Assembly (NCBI RefSeq): GCF_027889715.1
Contig: NZ_JAPJZH010000025.1
Coordinates: 1-55,557, forward strand
Direction of reading: 5' to 3'
DNA: 55,557 nucleotides
Source: Allohoeflea poritis
Lineage (GTDB): Bacteria > Pseudomonadota > Alphaproteobacteria > Rhizobiales > Rhizobiaceae
The position numbers and the translations under genes are program-made. Of the stretch, positions 18,783 through 28,327 are shown in pieces. The notes under the pieces were generated by a model. It worked only from the letters and a program-made list of their open reading frames with translations. It did not search any database and had not been told where the DNA came from. Within the stretch, counting starts at the first letter, position 1. The number at the start of each line of letters is the position of its first letter.

Positions 18783-19394
18783 ATGGGACAGGTACTTCAC
18801 GGCAGCGCCACGACGACGCACGCCATCCGAGCGGCAATACAGCGATCGAAAGCTTCGATCTCGGCGTTAAGCCTGACCTACGGGATCAACCCGAAGACGG
18901 TTCAGAAATGGCGCAAGCGGGCAACGGTCGAAGATCGCAAAACAGGGCCAAGGAACCCACGTTCAACCGTTCTCAGTGAAGATGAGGAGGCCATTATCGT
19001 TGCCTTCCGTCGTCATACGCTGCTGCCGCTCGATGACTGTCTCTACGCCCTACAGCCATCGATCCCGCATCTGACACGCTCGTCGCTCCATCGCTGCCTG
19101 CAGCGCCACGGCATCAGCCGCCTGCCGGACGTTACCGGCGACAGGCCGGCAAAGAAGCGCTTCAAGCGCTATCCTATCGGTTACTTCCATATCGACATTG
19201 CCGAGCTGCGAACCGCCGAGGGCAAGCTCTATCTCTTCATTGCTATTGACCGGACATCCAAGTTCGCATTCGCCAAACTGGTGGAGCGTGCAAACATCAA
19301 AGCGGCCGCAGCCTTTCTGGATGAACTCGTCGAAGCCGTCCCCTACCGGATCCACAAAGTGCTGACCGACAACGGCACCCAGCCTGAGTCTTAA
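18783..19394 (+). pseudogene. Truncated IS481-like transposase
   Basis: The 203-aa product matches the front two thirds of an IS481-family transposase (usually about 315 aa). It has an N-terminal HTH (ISALSLTYGINPKTVQKWRKR) and the start of the DDE core, with first Asp in HIDIAELRTAEGK and second Asp in VLTDNGTQ. The frame ends at 19394 directly after the second Asp, so the catalytic Glu is lost. A GGAAGGAGG ribosome site precedes the start at 18783. The element is dead. Confidence 0.8.
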
Positions 19395-19443
19395 ATCAAA
19401 CCGAAAGGGAATCCCAAACGAGTCAATCAAACGCTGATCCGAT

Positions 19444-20106
19444 CTAGGTCGATTTCATGATCTCGCGAACTTTAACGGCGATGGCTTTGCCGAGATCGCA
19501 GTTGTTCTCTTCGGTGAAATGGATACCGTCGACACCATCCGTTGAAATGTGGTCGCCGGCATTCAAAAAATGCACCTTCATGAAATCCGCCAGGTCGCCA
19601 TAGTGCTTTGCCAGTTCGCCGGTTTTTTCATGAGCCCCTCCGAACAAGGACTGGAAATAGGGATGCGGCATCGGCGTCAGGGGCGGTGGCGCAATAATGA
19701 GAACTTGCGGTGCGGGATAAATTGTGCCGACCCCACCAGCGGAGGTCAGCACCTGACCAACAAGCTTTGACATGCCGGCCGAGATCTCGAAAGCCGTCCT
19801 GTGAAAATAAGCTTTGGTATCATTGGTTCCCAACATGATGATCACGAGATCCAGCGGAAAATGACTGGCCAGGGCGGCCGGCAGATAGGCACTTCCATCG
19901 AGACGCGGGTCGATCGGGTCGTTCAAATTTGTCGTACGCGCACTCAGCCCCTCTTCGATGATCTGGAAGCCCTCGCCGAGTTGCTTCGCCAAGATCCCGG
20001 TCCAACGCACGTCTTCGGCAAAACGCGTCGTTGGCACGCCCTCCTCGACCGGGATCCAACCCCAGGTCAGTGAATCTCCGAAACACATAATCCGCTTTTT
20101 GGTCAT
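19444..20106 (-). CDS. SGNH/GDSL hydrolase (arylesterase-type), copy 1
   Basis: A 220-aa cytoplasmic SGNH-fold esterase with no signal peptide. Block I is CFGDSLTWG with the nucleophilic Ser, block II EEGLSARTTNLNDP, block III LGTND with the oxyanion Asn, and block V DGIHF with the Asp/His pair. It closely parallels the protein at 25092-25763. It lies 37 nt downstream of the sugar permease genes in the same direction, so it is probably the last gene of that operon. A role in removing acyl groups from the imported sugar derivative is plausible but inferred. Confidence 0.87.
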   Translation of the reverse strand: MTKKRIMCFGDSLTWGWIPVEEGVPTTRFAEDVRWTGILAKQLGEGFQIIEEGLSARTTNLNDPIDPRLDGSAYLPAALASHFPLDLVIIMLGTNDTKAYFHRTAFEISAGMSKLVGQVLTSAGGVGTIYPAPQVLIIAPPPLTPMPHPYFQSLFGGAHEKTGELAKHYGDLADFMKVHFLNAGDHISTDGVDGIHFTEENNCDLGKAIAVKVREIMKST

Positions 20107-20143
20107 AGTTTTCCTCCTGGTCGGCTTCGCCGCCTTGTTGGTC

Positions 20144-21097
20144 TCATTTTTCTGAACTGCTTAGTCCGTAGAAGATTGCCGCAAGCAGGATGATCAGACC
20201 CCTGGCTATCTGCTTGCCGGGATCTGGAACGCCGAAACTCGTCATCACAACGAAAAGAAGGGCGAAACACATCACACCGAAAAACGGCCCCCAAACACCG
20301 CCATCACCGCGGCCGAAAATCACGCCGCCCAGGATCGTCGCGGCAACCGCGTCAATGGGCATTTCCAGCCCGAGCCGAATGCTGCCGACCGCCACGGATG
20401 CGGATTGAACAAGCGCCGCGACGGAGGCGATAACGCTGGCCAAAATGTGAGAAGCGATGACCGTGCGTTCGACAGGCACGCCGGAAAAATGTGAGGCAGT
20501 CGGATTTTCACCGATCGCGGCAATGAACCGGCCGAATACAAAACGCGACAAAAACAGCGACATCAAAACCGTAAGCAAAAGCCAGAACGCCACCGGCGTC
20601 GGCACGATCCAGATCTTCGTGTTGTAGATGTCATTGAAGTAACCGGGCATATCCCCGGGAGGCTTGCCGCTCGCCAGAAACTGGATGATGCCCGTCAGGA
20701 TCACGGTGACAGCGAGTGTCGCAATCACCGCGGAGACGCGACGGCGCCCAACCAGATAGCCATTCACCAGACCGACGGCCAACCCCACGGAAAGGGCCAT
20801 CGCAATATAGGCGATCGCGGGAACATCACCCATTATACCCGAGGAAATCATGTAGTTGACGACCAACAAAACACCCGCACCCGACAGGTCGATCGAACGC
20901 ACGCGCATCACCAGAAGCTGGCCGAGGACGAGAATTCCCAGCGGCGCGACCTGTCTGATGAAAATGCCCATGACATTGACATTCATAAGCTGAGGTTTGG
21001 TCACCCACAGCGTGATCAACAGGACCGCAAAGACCAGATAGGCCGGCGGCACGCGAATCGCACGCTGGAGGACCGGATTTGCTGCAATGGCTCCCAT
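20144..21097 (-). CDS. Ribose-type ABC transporter permease (second)
   Basis: A 317-aa membrane subunit of a CUT2 (RbsC-like) sugar importer. Eight to ten hydrophobic segments and the family pattern RVRSIDLSGAGVLLV and AATILGGVIFGRGDGGVWG are visible. I chose the start at 21097 (MGAIAANPVLQRA), which leaves 2 nt to the upstream permease stop; the frame is open far upstream but only as a shadow of that gene. It probably pairs with the permease at 21100-22062 as a heterodimer. Confidence 0.9.
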   Translation of the reverse strand: MGAIAANPVLQRAIRVPPAYLVFAVLLITLWVTKPQLMNVNVMGIFIRQVAPLGILVLGQLLVMRVRSIDLSGAGVLLVVNYMISSGIMGDVPAIAYIAMALSVGLAVGLVNGYLVGRRRVSAVIATLAVTVILTGIIQFLASGKPPGDMPGYFNDIYNTKIWIVPTPVAFWLLLTVLMSLFLSRFVFGRFIAAIGENPTASHFSGVPVERTVIASHILASVIASVAALVQSASVAVGSIRLGLEMPIDAVAATILGGVIFGRGDGGVWGPFFGVMCFALLFVVMTSFGVPDPGKQIARGLIILLAAIFYGLSSSEK

Positions 21098-21099
21098 CT

Positions 21100-22062
21100 T
21101 TACAGCCCCATCTTCTTGCGGGATTGAAGGGACACCACCAGCAGAAGGATTGCCCCCTTTATGGCGCCTTGCAGGAATGCCGACAGATTGGCGAGATTCA
21201 TGCCGTTCGACAAAAGCACCATCAAGATGGCGCCGAACAGAGTACCGTGCAGACTGCCGATTCCTCCGGAAAGCTGCGTGCCGCCGATCGCAACGGCAGT
21301 TACGGAATCCAGTGCGAACGTTTCGCCGACCCCAGGGTCTCCGGAGGAGATCCTGCCGGCAATATAGAAGCCTGCCAGCGCGGCAAACAGGGCGCTGCAA
21401 ACATAGGCCAGGATGACGTTGCGCTGATCCGAGATACCGAAATTGTGAGCCGCATCTTCCTGACCTGACGAAACGCCCCCGCCGATCGCAAAAAGATGCA
21501 GTCCATACCGGGAGCCGTGAATCAGCTTCCATCCAAGCAGAAGGACGATGACGGCCCAGAAAACCGTCAGCGGGATGCCGAAGACCGTTCCCGCAACGCA
21601 GGACACGACAATATCGGGAACCGAACCTCCGGCAACCGGACGCAGTATCCTTGCAAACCCTACGACGATGAACTGCACCGAAAGCGTCGCGATGATGGGA
21701 TGCACATTCAGTTTCACGATCGAATACCCGTTCACCAAGCCAATCAGGGCGGTGATCGCAAACACCGCCGGGACAAGCACAAATGCCGGCGCATCAAGCG
21801 CAAGGAGTGCTGTCGTCAGACTGATGATCGCCCCGACAGAAAGGTCCATTCCACCGATGACAATGACAATCATCTGACCGATAGCGACGATGATCAGAGG
21901 CATGGCCTGAGACAGGAGATTCGACAGGTTCTGAGGCGACGCGAAGTCATCGGTGTAGACTGTCAGAATGACTGCACCGACGACCGTGATGAGCAATGGG
22001 ACATACCAAAGTCCCTGACGCGAATTTCGCCCGAAATATGTTTTGAATGATTGCGTCGCCAT
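21100..22062 (-). CDS. Ribose-type ABC transporter permease (first)
   Basis: A 320-aa CUT2 permease related to RbsC. Signature segments are IVIGGMDLSVGAIISLT near residue 60-75 and AVAIGGTQLSGGIGSLHGT in the C-terminal half. The start at 22062 lies 4 nt after the ATPase gene stop. Most RbsC-type systems use a homodimer; two adjacent distinct permeases suggest a heterodimeric channel. Confidence 0.9.
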   Translation of the reverse strand: MATQSFKTYFGRNSRQGLWYVPLLITVVGAVILTVYTDDFASPQNLSNLLSQAMPLIIVAIGQMIVIVIGGMDLSVGAIISLTTALLALDAPAFVLVPAVFAITALIGLVNGYSIVKLNVHPIIATLSVQFIVVGFARILRPVAGGSVPDIVVSCVAGTVFGIPLTVFWAVIVLLLGWKLIHGSRYGLHLFAIGGGVSSGQEDAAHNFGISDQRNVILAYVCSALFAALAGFYIAGRISSGDPGVGETFALDSVTAVAIGGTQLSGGIGSLHGTLFGAILMVLLSNGMNLANLSAFLQGAIKGAILLLVVSLQSRKKMGL

Positions 22063-22066
22063 ATTT

Positions 22067-23581
22067 TCAGAGTTCGTTTTCGGTCTCGTATTGGCGCAGA
22101 GCCGCTTCCAGAATCTTGTGCTCGCTTGCGTTTTTGGCCGGCATCTCCGCGACGATGGTCCGGTCGTGGACCACGTTGATGCGATCACACAGGCCGATCA
22201 GTTCAACTGTCTCCCTGGAAAGGACGAGGATGGCTTTGCCGGAATCGGCAAGGTTTCTGAGCAGCCGGTAAATCTCCGCCTTTGCGCCGATATCGACGCC
22301 GCGGGTCGGCTCCTCAATGATGAGGACATCGATGTCCAAGGCGAGATATCGCCCAAGAAGAACTTTTTGCTGGTTGCCTCCCGACAATGACGCGACCGGT
22401 GCCGTGGGACCAGCCACCTTGATGCCAAGGCTTTCCATCGTCTGTTTGACCGTGTCTCGAAGGCGTTGAGCCGGCAATATCGCGCTCCTCGAGCTGTGAA
22501 TGCCCAGTTCAATGTTTTCGGACACCGACAAACTGAGCAGCAGTCCTTCTTCTTTGCGATCCTCCGGGACAAATCCGACTCCCAGCGCCTTCAAGGATCG
22601 AACACCGCTGCTTTCCGCGACCGGCAATGTTACGGTCTGGTTTCGGACTGAAATGGTTCCCCTATAGGGCACGAATTGCCCTATGGCGGAGCGGACAATT
22701 TCCCGCTGGCCTTGGCCTTCCAGCCCGGCAAGGGCGACGATCTCTCCAGCTTTGATGGTAAATGACAGTGGTTCACTGTCCTGCGTGAGCTTGAAATCCG
22801 TGAATTCAAGAAGCGCCGAGTCCCCTGCTCGCCCCGCTTCCGGAAACAAGGTCTCCAGCTCGCGGCCCACCATCATGGCAATAAGGGATTCCGGCGTGAG
22901 CTCGGAAAGCGGTCTGGTGGCAATATGGACACCGTCTTTCATCACTGTGACGGTGTCACAGATCTCAAAGATCTCATCCATACGGTGAGATATGTAGACG
23001 ATGGCTTTGCCGTCCGCCTTCAGGCGGCGGATCTGTTCATTGAGGATTTCAACATCCGCCGCGTTCAGGGCTGCGGTCGGCTCGTCGAGAATGAAGATTT
23101 TGGCATCCGCCTTGATGCCATGGGCAATTTCCACGAACTGGCGCTCGGCAATCGTGAGTTCGGAGACCAGCGTTGACGGCTCGAGGCTGAGCCCGAGGTC
23201 GCCCAGTGCCTTTTGGGTCCCCTTATGCATCAAGCGATAGTCGATCGCTCCGATCGCGTTGACGGGCTCGCGGCCGAGAAACATGTTTTCGGCAATGGTC
23301 AGATTGGGAAGAAGAGAAAGCTCCTGAAAAACGGTCGATATCCCAAAGTCCAGGGCATGCCTTGGGCTTTCGAAGCTGACCGCTTCCCCGTCCTTGTAGA
23401 TTTCCCCGCTATCCGGCCTATGCACCCCGGCCAGGATTTTCATGAGCGTCGATTTGCCGGCGCCATTCTCTCCCATCAGCGCATGAACGCTGCCCGATTT
23501 CAGTTCGAGCGAAACATCCCTGACTGCAACATTGGCTCCAAAGGCCTTGGTAATGCGCGACATTTCGATAAGGTTCGACAT
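22067..23581 (-). CDS. Ribose/galactose-type ABC transporter ATPase (double domain)
   Basis: A 504-aa ATPase with two fused nucleotide-binding domains, as in RbsA/MglA. The first domain has Walker A GENGAGKSTLMK and Walker B FILDEPTAALN, and its signature region (LTIAERQFVEIAHG) is degenerate, as is normal in the family. The second domain has a degenerate Walker A (GLEGQGQREI) and the intact signature LSGGNQQKVLLGR with IIEEPTRGVD. The start at 23581 (MSNLIEMSRITKAFG) fits the family; upstream in-frame codons are noncoding in character. It starts 77 nt after the binding protein. Confidence 0.93.
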   Translation of the reverse strand: MSNLIEMSRITKAFGANVAVRDVSLELKSGSVHALMGENGAGKSTLMKILAGVHRPDSGEIYKDGEAVSFESPRHALDFGISTVFQELSLLPNLTIAENMFLGREPVNAIGAIDYRLMHKGTQKALGDLGLSLEPSTLVSELTIAERQFVEIAHGIKADAKIFILDEPTAALNAADVEILNEQIRRLKADGKAIVYISHRMDEIFEICDTVTVMKDGVHIATRPLSELTPESLIAMMVGRELETLFPEAGRAGDSALLEFTDFKLTQDSEPLSFTIKAGEIVALAGLEGQGQREIVRSAIGQFVPYRGTISVRNQTVTLPVAESSGVRSLKALGVGFVPEDRKEEGLLLSLSVSENIELGIHSSRSAILPAQRLRDTVKQTMESLGIKVAGPTAPVASLSGGNQQKVLLGRYLALDIDVLIIEEPTRGVDIGAKAEIYRLLRNLADSGKAILVLSRETVELIGLCDRINVVHDRTIVAEMPAKNASEHKILEAALRQYETENEL

Positions 23582-23658
23582 AAAGCCACCGGCCGGATCA
23601 AAGAAAAAGTCTCCCCGAAGGCGGTTCGAACGCCTTCGGAAAGGAAGTTGTGGGAGCG

Positions 23659-24735
23659 TTATTTTTTGCCGTAAAGTTCTTGCAGCTTGTCTTCGGGAAG
23701 TTCGGTCGGCCACCACACATTCGCCGTCAGATCGTCGCGGTAGTACTTTTTGGCTTTTTCGATATTCCAGCCGGCCGGCTCGTAAATGTAGTGCTTGTGC
23801 AACTCCTTGCCCTCAAGAAGAGCAACCGCCGCGCGGACGCCAGCCGCAGCCTGAGACGGACTGTATTCGGCGACAATCGACGGATAGCCTTCCTTGATCC
23901 ACTGGCCAAAGAAACCATTGTTTCCCTCACCGGTGATCGGTGGAATGTCCGCGCCGAATTGCTTGAGCACATCGACGCATGCACGCGTCATGTCCGCACC
24001 GGATGACCAGATGCCATCCACATTGGGATCGTTGAGATAGAATGTCTCGCACAGCTTCTTTCCCAGGTCATAGACCCAGCTGCCATGATCTTCCTGCGTG
24101 ATCTCGATGCTCGTTCCTTCGAGCGCTTGCATCAATCCGTTGTACCGGTTGATATCCTCGGGATGGGACGGCAGTCCACGAAGTACCCAGATCTTGCCCT
24201 CGCCGTCCAGTTGCTCGACCAGAAAGTCGCCCATCACCTTGCCGAAATTCTCGGCGCCGCCCTGGATGTCGACGGTGAAATTCTGATTTTCCACGCGACC
24301 GGTGTGGACGACCACCGGAATTCCAGCATCGATCGCTTTTTGAATGCCTGCGTCAGCCGATGTCGAAGTCACCGGCATTACGATAAGGGCGTCCGGATTT
24401 TGAGCAAGAAGGTCTTCTATGTCGGCAACCTGTTTGGCCTGATCAAAATTCGCATCAAGCATGATGAACTTGCCGATACGATCGTCCCCATCGGCGATGC
24501 CCTGTGCCTCATGGGCGGTCTGCACCGTCCAGGTATTTGCGTTGACGCCGAAGTGGCTCATGGCGATGACCCAGGGGCCATCCTTCTTGAACTTCCCCGC
24601 CTCGACCGTGGCGTTTCCTTCCGGCCTCGGCTCGACTCCGTCCATCAGCCACACATCCGCCGCCAATACCGGCGCGGAAGCCGCCGTCATCGCCAATAAC
24701 GTGCCGACGACCAGTTTCTTCAAAAGTGATCTCAT
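23659..24735 (-). CDS. Periplasmic sugar-binding protein (type I, CUT2)
   Basis: A 358-aa exported binding protein of the ribose/xylose class. The Sec signal peptide is MRSLLKKLVVGTLLAMTAAS then APVLAA. The core has a Rossmann-like N-lobe with QAKQVADIEDLLAQNPDALIVMP and DAGIPVVV, and SGADMTRACVDVLKQ in the C-lobe. The ATG at 24735 has AGGAACGC upstream; an earlier ATG overlaps that ribosome site. First gene of the operon SBP-ATPase-permease-permease-SGNH, with an 11-bp-arm inverted repeat about 240 bp upstream. Confidence 0.92.
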   Translation of the reverse strand: MRSLLKKLVVGTLLAMTAASAPVLAADVWLMDGVEPRPEGNATVEAGKFKKDGPWVIAMSHFGVNANTWTVQTAHEAQGIADGDDRIGKFIMLDANFDQAKQVADIEDLLAQNPDALIVMPVTSTSADAGIQKAIDAGIPVVVHTGRVENQNFTVDIQGGAENFGKVMGDFLVEQLDGEGKIWVLRGLPSHPEDINRYNGLMQALEGTSIEITQEDHGSWVYDLGKKLCETFYLNDPNVDGIWSSGADMTRACVDVLKQFGADIPPITGEGNNGFFGQWIKEGYPSIVAEYSPSQAAAGVRAAVALLEGKELHKHYIYEPAGWNIEKAKKYYRDDLTANVWWPTELPEDKLQELYGKK

Positions 24736-24973
24736 TGAGCGTTCCTCCATGTTGGGCTCTCTGTTTCCAATCTCATTCGAGACGAACGCAGTGATTGGTT
24801 AGCTCACTTCGCCAGCCCGATTTTCTTGGAGATTCCGCACCTGGAGCAGCAGCTTTCATGGCATCCGATGTTGCCGCGAAATACGATGTTTGTCTGCGCC
24901 AAGAACTCCTGAAAGTGTCTTCCAGGTACTCCTCCCATGTCGCCAAAAACCACATATCGTGTTAGGGTGTCAA

Positions 24974-25000
24974 TAGTTATTCATGTTGAATGAATAACTA
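24974..25000. promoter_or_regulatory. Inverted repeat, probable operator for the sugar locus
   Basis: TAGTTATTCAT and ATGAATAACTA are exact 11-bp inverted arms with a 5-nt centre (GTTGA). The site lies in the 356-bp region between the divergent binding-protein gene and the second SGNH gene. ROK/NagC-type repressors bind AT-rich palindromes with TTATT-type arms, so the ROK protein at 25811-26914 is the natural candidate. The remaining bases of the region hold nothing else I recognise. Confidence 0.7.
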
Positions 25001-25091
25001 GCCCGGATTGCCTTTTCATAAAAATAGTGCGAATCTGACAGCCCTGCGACCTTATGCGCCGCTCTTACAAGTCGCTGAAATAAAAAGATAA

Positions 25092-25763
25092 ATGAGCTCT
25101 GAGAAAGACCGGATGAGATCGATACTGTGTTTTGGCGATTCAAATACCCACGGGCAGATGCCCGGCGGCACGCCGCTCGACCGCTTCGGTCCGGAAGAAA
25201 GATGGCCTGGTGTCATGCGCCGCGAGCTGGGCGAAAACTGGTATGTCATCGAGGAGGGCCTGAGCGGACGCACAACGGTTTATGACGATCCGATCGAGGG
25301 AGACATCAAGAACGGCCGTCGTTATCTTCGACCCTGCCTGATGAGCCACGCACCGATCGACCTCACTATCATCATGCTAGGAACAAACGATCTCAAACGG
25401 CGCTTCCAACAACCGCCGTCGGAAGTGGCGATGGGTATTGGATGCCTCATACATGACATCAAGGAACTGGCTCCCGGCCCCATTGGCAATATCCCCGAGA
25501 TACTGATCGTGGCGCCCCCGCCGATGCTGGACGATATCAAAGAATGGGAGTCCATATTTTCAGGTGCACAAGAAAAGAGCCACAAGCTGGCTCTGGAGTT
25601 CGAGATCATAGCCGATTCACTTGAGGTGCATTTTTTTGACGCCGGTTCGGTTATCAAATCGGATCCGGCCGACGGTTTTCACCTCAGTAGAGAAGCGCAT
25701 CACACGCTCGGCGTCGTAATGGCGCGGGAGGTATTGGCAATCGGGTGGGATGAGAATGTATAG
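25092..25763 (+). CDS. SGNH/GDSL hydrolase (arylesterase-type), copy 2
   Basis: A 223-aa cytoplasmic esterase-type protein related to 19444-20106. It has CFGDSNTHG (block I; Ser nucleophile), EEGLSGRTTVYDDP (block II), LGTND (block III), and DGFHLSREAHH (block V). An internal ATG at 25113 (MRSILCFGDS) has a better GAGAAAGACC site and may be the true start. It is transcribed away from the sugar importer, toward the ROK regulator, in the same control region. Two SGNH copies in one sugar locus suggest two acyl groups or two substrates. Confidence 0.85.
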   Translation: MSSEKDRMRSILCFGDSNTHGQMPGGTPLDRFGPEERWPGVMRRELGENWYVIEEGLSGRTTVYDDPIEGDIKNGRRYLRPCLMSHAPIDLTIIMLGTNDLKRRFQQPPSEVAMGIGCLIHDIKELAPGPIGNIPEILIVAPPPMLDDIKEWESIFSGAQEKSHKLALEFEIIADSLEVHFFDAGSVIKSDPADGFHLSREAHHTLGVVMAREVLAIGWDENV

Positions 25764-25810
25764 CCGTCTTTTTCAAGGTATCGGGCATATAAGCCTGACA
25801 GGCAGCTGTC

Positions 25811-26914
25811 ATGCCTGATATGCGGTTCGCTCCACCAAACCCGATCAGAATCGCCGATCGGTCTCCCGGCATGAATGCCGTCTCCGTCAGGAGCTATAAC
25901 GAACGCCTCGTACTATCCCTGCTCCTGCAGAATGAGGGATTGTCCCGCATGGAAATCGGACAGAGGACGGGCTTGTCGGCACAAACCGTATCCGTGCTTG
26001 TTCGCTCCATGGAGCAGGAAGGTCTGGTTTCGAAGGGAGAAGCGCAAAAGGGGCGGATCGGGCCGCCGACAATCCCGCTGTCGCTCAATCCGCAAGGCGC
26101 GTTCTCTGTCGGCATCAGCCTTGGCCACCATCAAACGGACGTCGTTCTGATCGATTTCGTCGGCACGGTGCGCTTCCACACAACGATCGAAAATCCGCAT
26201 CCGGATGAGAACACAAATCACTCTGACTTTCTGACCACGGTCCAGGCGGCAGTCGACGCGCTGCCCAAAAGCAACCGGGAGCGAATCGCGGGCATCGGTC
26301 TGGCGCTGCCCGAAGATCATCACGAATTGGAATTGGTTCCCAATGGCACCATCGAACGGTACGAGAGCCTTCGAGAAGAGATCGAATCCGCCATAGGCAT
26401 TGAGGTATATGTCCAAAATGACATCACGGCCGCCGCCGCCGGTGAAAGCATGTTTGGCGCGGCAAAACCTTTGACGGACTATTTGTTCTTTTACCTTGGC
26501 GCACGACTTCACAATCGGCTCGTTCTCAATCACCAGATCTTCAACGGCCAGATGCGCCGGAGCTACGACGTCGGCCTTCTCAATCTACAAAATCGATTGG
26601 AGGGCACCGATAACCCGACCGCTCCGATTTGGAATCAGGTCGGTTCCTGGCCGGATTTGGGCCATGCGGAAATCGAGTGGCGAAAAGAGTGTGTGGACCA
26701 GCTCAATCAGTCCTTGGAAGCGTTATCTCAATTTGTGCCCGTCACCACCGTAGTCCTGTCATCACAAGCCCCGAAAGGCATCTGCAAACAGGTAATAGGC
26801 GAACTGATGAACCTGAATCCGAATGTCACTGCACTTGCAGGCGATCTGGAAATTTCCCCAAAGGCAATTGGTGCAGCCAGCCTGCCCTTCAGTTCAAAGT
26901 TCACTGTCCAGTGA
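25811..26914 (+). CDS. ROK-family transcriptional regulator
   Basis: A 367-aa protein with an N-terminal winged helix (NERLVLSLLLQNEGLSRMEIG, then GLSAQTVSVLVRSMEQEGLV) and a ROK/actin-ATPase-like sugar-sensing domain (VGISLGHHQTDVVLIDFVG, GIGLALPE, VQNDITAAAAGE). The usual CxCGxxGC zinc motif of ROK kinases is not evident, so it is likely a regulator without kinase activity. It follows the second SGNH gene by 47 nt and probably controls the sugar importer through the 24974-25000 repeat. Confidence 0.86.
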   Translation: MPDMRFAPPNPIRIADRSPGMNAVSVRSYNERLVLSLLLQNEGLSRMEIGQRTGLSAQTVSVLVRSMEQEGLVSKGEAQKGRIGPPTIPLSLNPQGAFSVGISLGHHQTDVVLIDFVGTVRFHTTIENPHPDENTNHSDFLTTVQAAVDALPKSNRERIAGIGLALPEDHHELELVPNGTIERYESLREEIESAIGIEVYVQNDITAAAAGESMFGAAKPLTDYLFFYLGARLHNRLVLNHQIFNGQMRRSYDVGLLNLQNRLEGTDNPTAPIWNQVGSWPDLGHAEIEWRKECVDQLNQSLEALSQFVPVTTVVLSSQAPKGICKQVIGELMNLNPNVTALAGDLEISPKAIGAASLPFSSKFTVQ

Positions 26915-27040
26915 CGATTTTTCGAACCATGATTCTTCAACCCCGCGCTAGACGTTCATGTAGCCACGAGTTTGCTTGAAGGACAGCGGAGAGGGATACA
27001 AAAAGCTCGGCCTTCCAGTTAGGACGCACCCAGTGCCAAA

Positions 27041-28327
27041 TTAGTACAAAAGACCAAACAAGCTGACTAACCCAGGTATAGCCACTATCAGCGTGAGGCG
27101 CACGATGTCCGCACCAACGAAAGGCAAAATGCCTCGATATACTGATGAGAGCGGCACGTCTGGCGCGGTCGCCCGAAGCACGAAAATGTTCATTCCGACC
27201 GGTGGCGTTATGAAACTCAATTCTGTGGCCACAACCACCACAATACCGAACCAGATACCGTCAAACCCCATCGCGGTGACGAGTGGATAAAAGATCGGCA
27301 CCGTCAACAGGATCATCGACAGGCTTTCTAGCAGACAACCGAGTACCAGGTAGATCAACAAAATTGCGATGATTACCGCGTAGGGGCTCGCACCAATGGC
27401 ACTGACGAAATTGCGTAAGTCCGTCGTCAGTCCGGAGAGGTTGACGAAGTTCAAGAAGGCCATGGCGCCGAACAGGATAAGGAACATCACCGCCGTCGTC
27501 TTGGCTGTGTCAAACAACATCCGCAGAGTATCGTTCATCGCCAATTTACCCCGCAACGCGGTGATGATGAACGCTCCGGCAGCGCCCATTCCAGCGGCTT
27601 CCGTTGCAGTGAAAACGTTGAGGTAAATGCCCCCCAGCACGAACAGAAACAGAAGCAAGGTCAGGAACACACCACGCAGGCTGCGGATACGATCGCGTAA
27701 AGGCAGTTTATCCTGCGCCTCCAGGGTCTCATCGCTGATGATTAGCGAGAAGCGCACGGCGCCAAGATAAAAGAAAACGCCAAGAAGACCCGGCACCAGC
27801 CCCGCGAGAAAGAGTTTGCCAATGTGTTCTTGCGTCATGATCCCGTAAAGGATGAGGATCACGGAAGGCGGGATCAGAATGCCAAGCGTGCCACCCGCAG
27901 CGACGGACGCACCAGCAAGCCGATTGGAATATCCGTATTTACGCATTTCGGGCAATGATATCTTGGCGAGTGTTGCTGTCGTTGCCAGGGACGATCCGCA
28001 GACAGAGGCAAACCCACCCGCTGCAACAATGGTTGCCATTGCCAACCCGCCGCGTTTGTGGCGCATCCAGGCATGGGCCGACGCATAAAGTTCGGTGGCG
28101 ATGCCCGACATGATGATCAGGTTCCCCATCAAAATGAAGAGCGGTACCACCGACAGCGTGTAGTTCCGACCAGAATCGAAATAAACGCCACCGATCAGAA
28201 AGAGGGCGGGCTCTATACCCAATATGGAAGCGGTGCCGATCAACCCGACCAATCCCATCGCAACCGCAATTGGCACACCTGCAAAGATCAGCAGGAAGAG
28301 CAGCCCAAGGCCCAGAAGCCAACTCAT
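27041..28327 (-). CDS. dctM: TRAP transporter large permease (DctM family), catabolic cluster
   Basis: A 428-aa large permease of normal family length, with about 12 hydrophobic segments and family motifs GVPIAVAMGLVG, PLFILMGNLI, GGTLGILIPPSVILILYG and TPPVGMNIFVL. The ATG at 28327 overlaps the dctQ stop as ATGA. This second TRAP system is distinct from the one at 253-3445 (normal length, different receptor). It adjoins a MarR regulator and a ring-cleavage-type operon, so an aromatic or heteroaromatic acid is the likely cargo. Confidence 0.92.
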   Translation of the reverse strand: MSWLLGLGLLFLLIFAGVPIAVAMGLVGLIGTASILGIEPALFLIGGVYFDSGRNYTLSVVPLFILMGNLIIMSGIATELYASAHAWMRHKRGGLAMATIVAAGGFASVCGSSLATTATLAKISLPEMRKYGYSNRLAGASVAAGGTLGILIPPSVILILYGIMTQEHIGKLFLAGLVPGLLGVFFYLGAVRFSLIISDETLEAQDKLPLRDRIRSLRGVFLTLLLFLFVLGGIYLNVFTATEAAGMGAAGAFIITALRGKLAMNDTLRMLFDTAKTTAVMFLILFGAMAFLNFVNLSGLTTDLRNFVSAIGASPYAVIIAILLIYLVLGCLLESLSMILLTVPIFYPLVTAMGFDGIWFGIVVVVATELSFITPPVGMNIFVLRATAPDVPLSSVYRGILPFVGADIVRLTLIVAIPGLVSLFGLLY

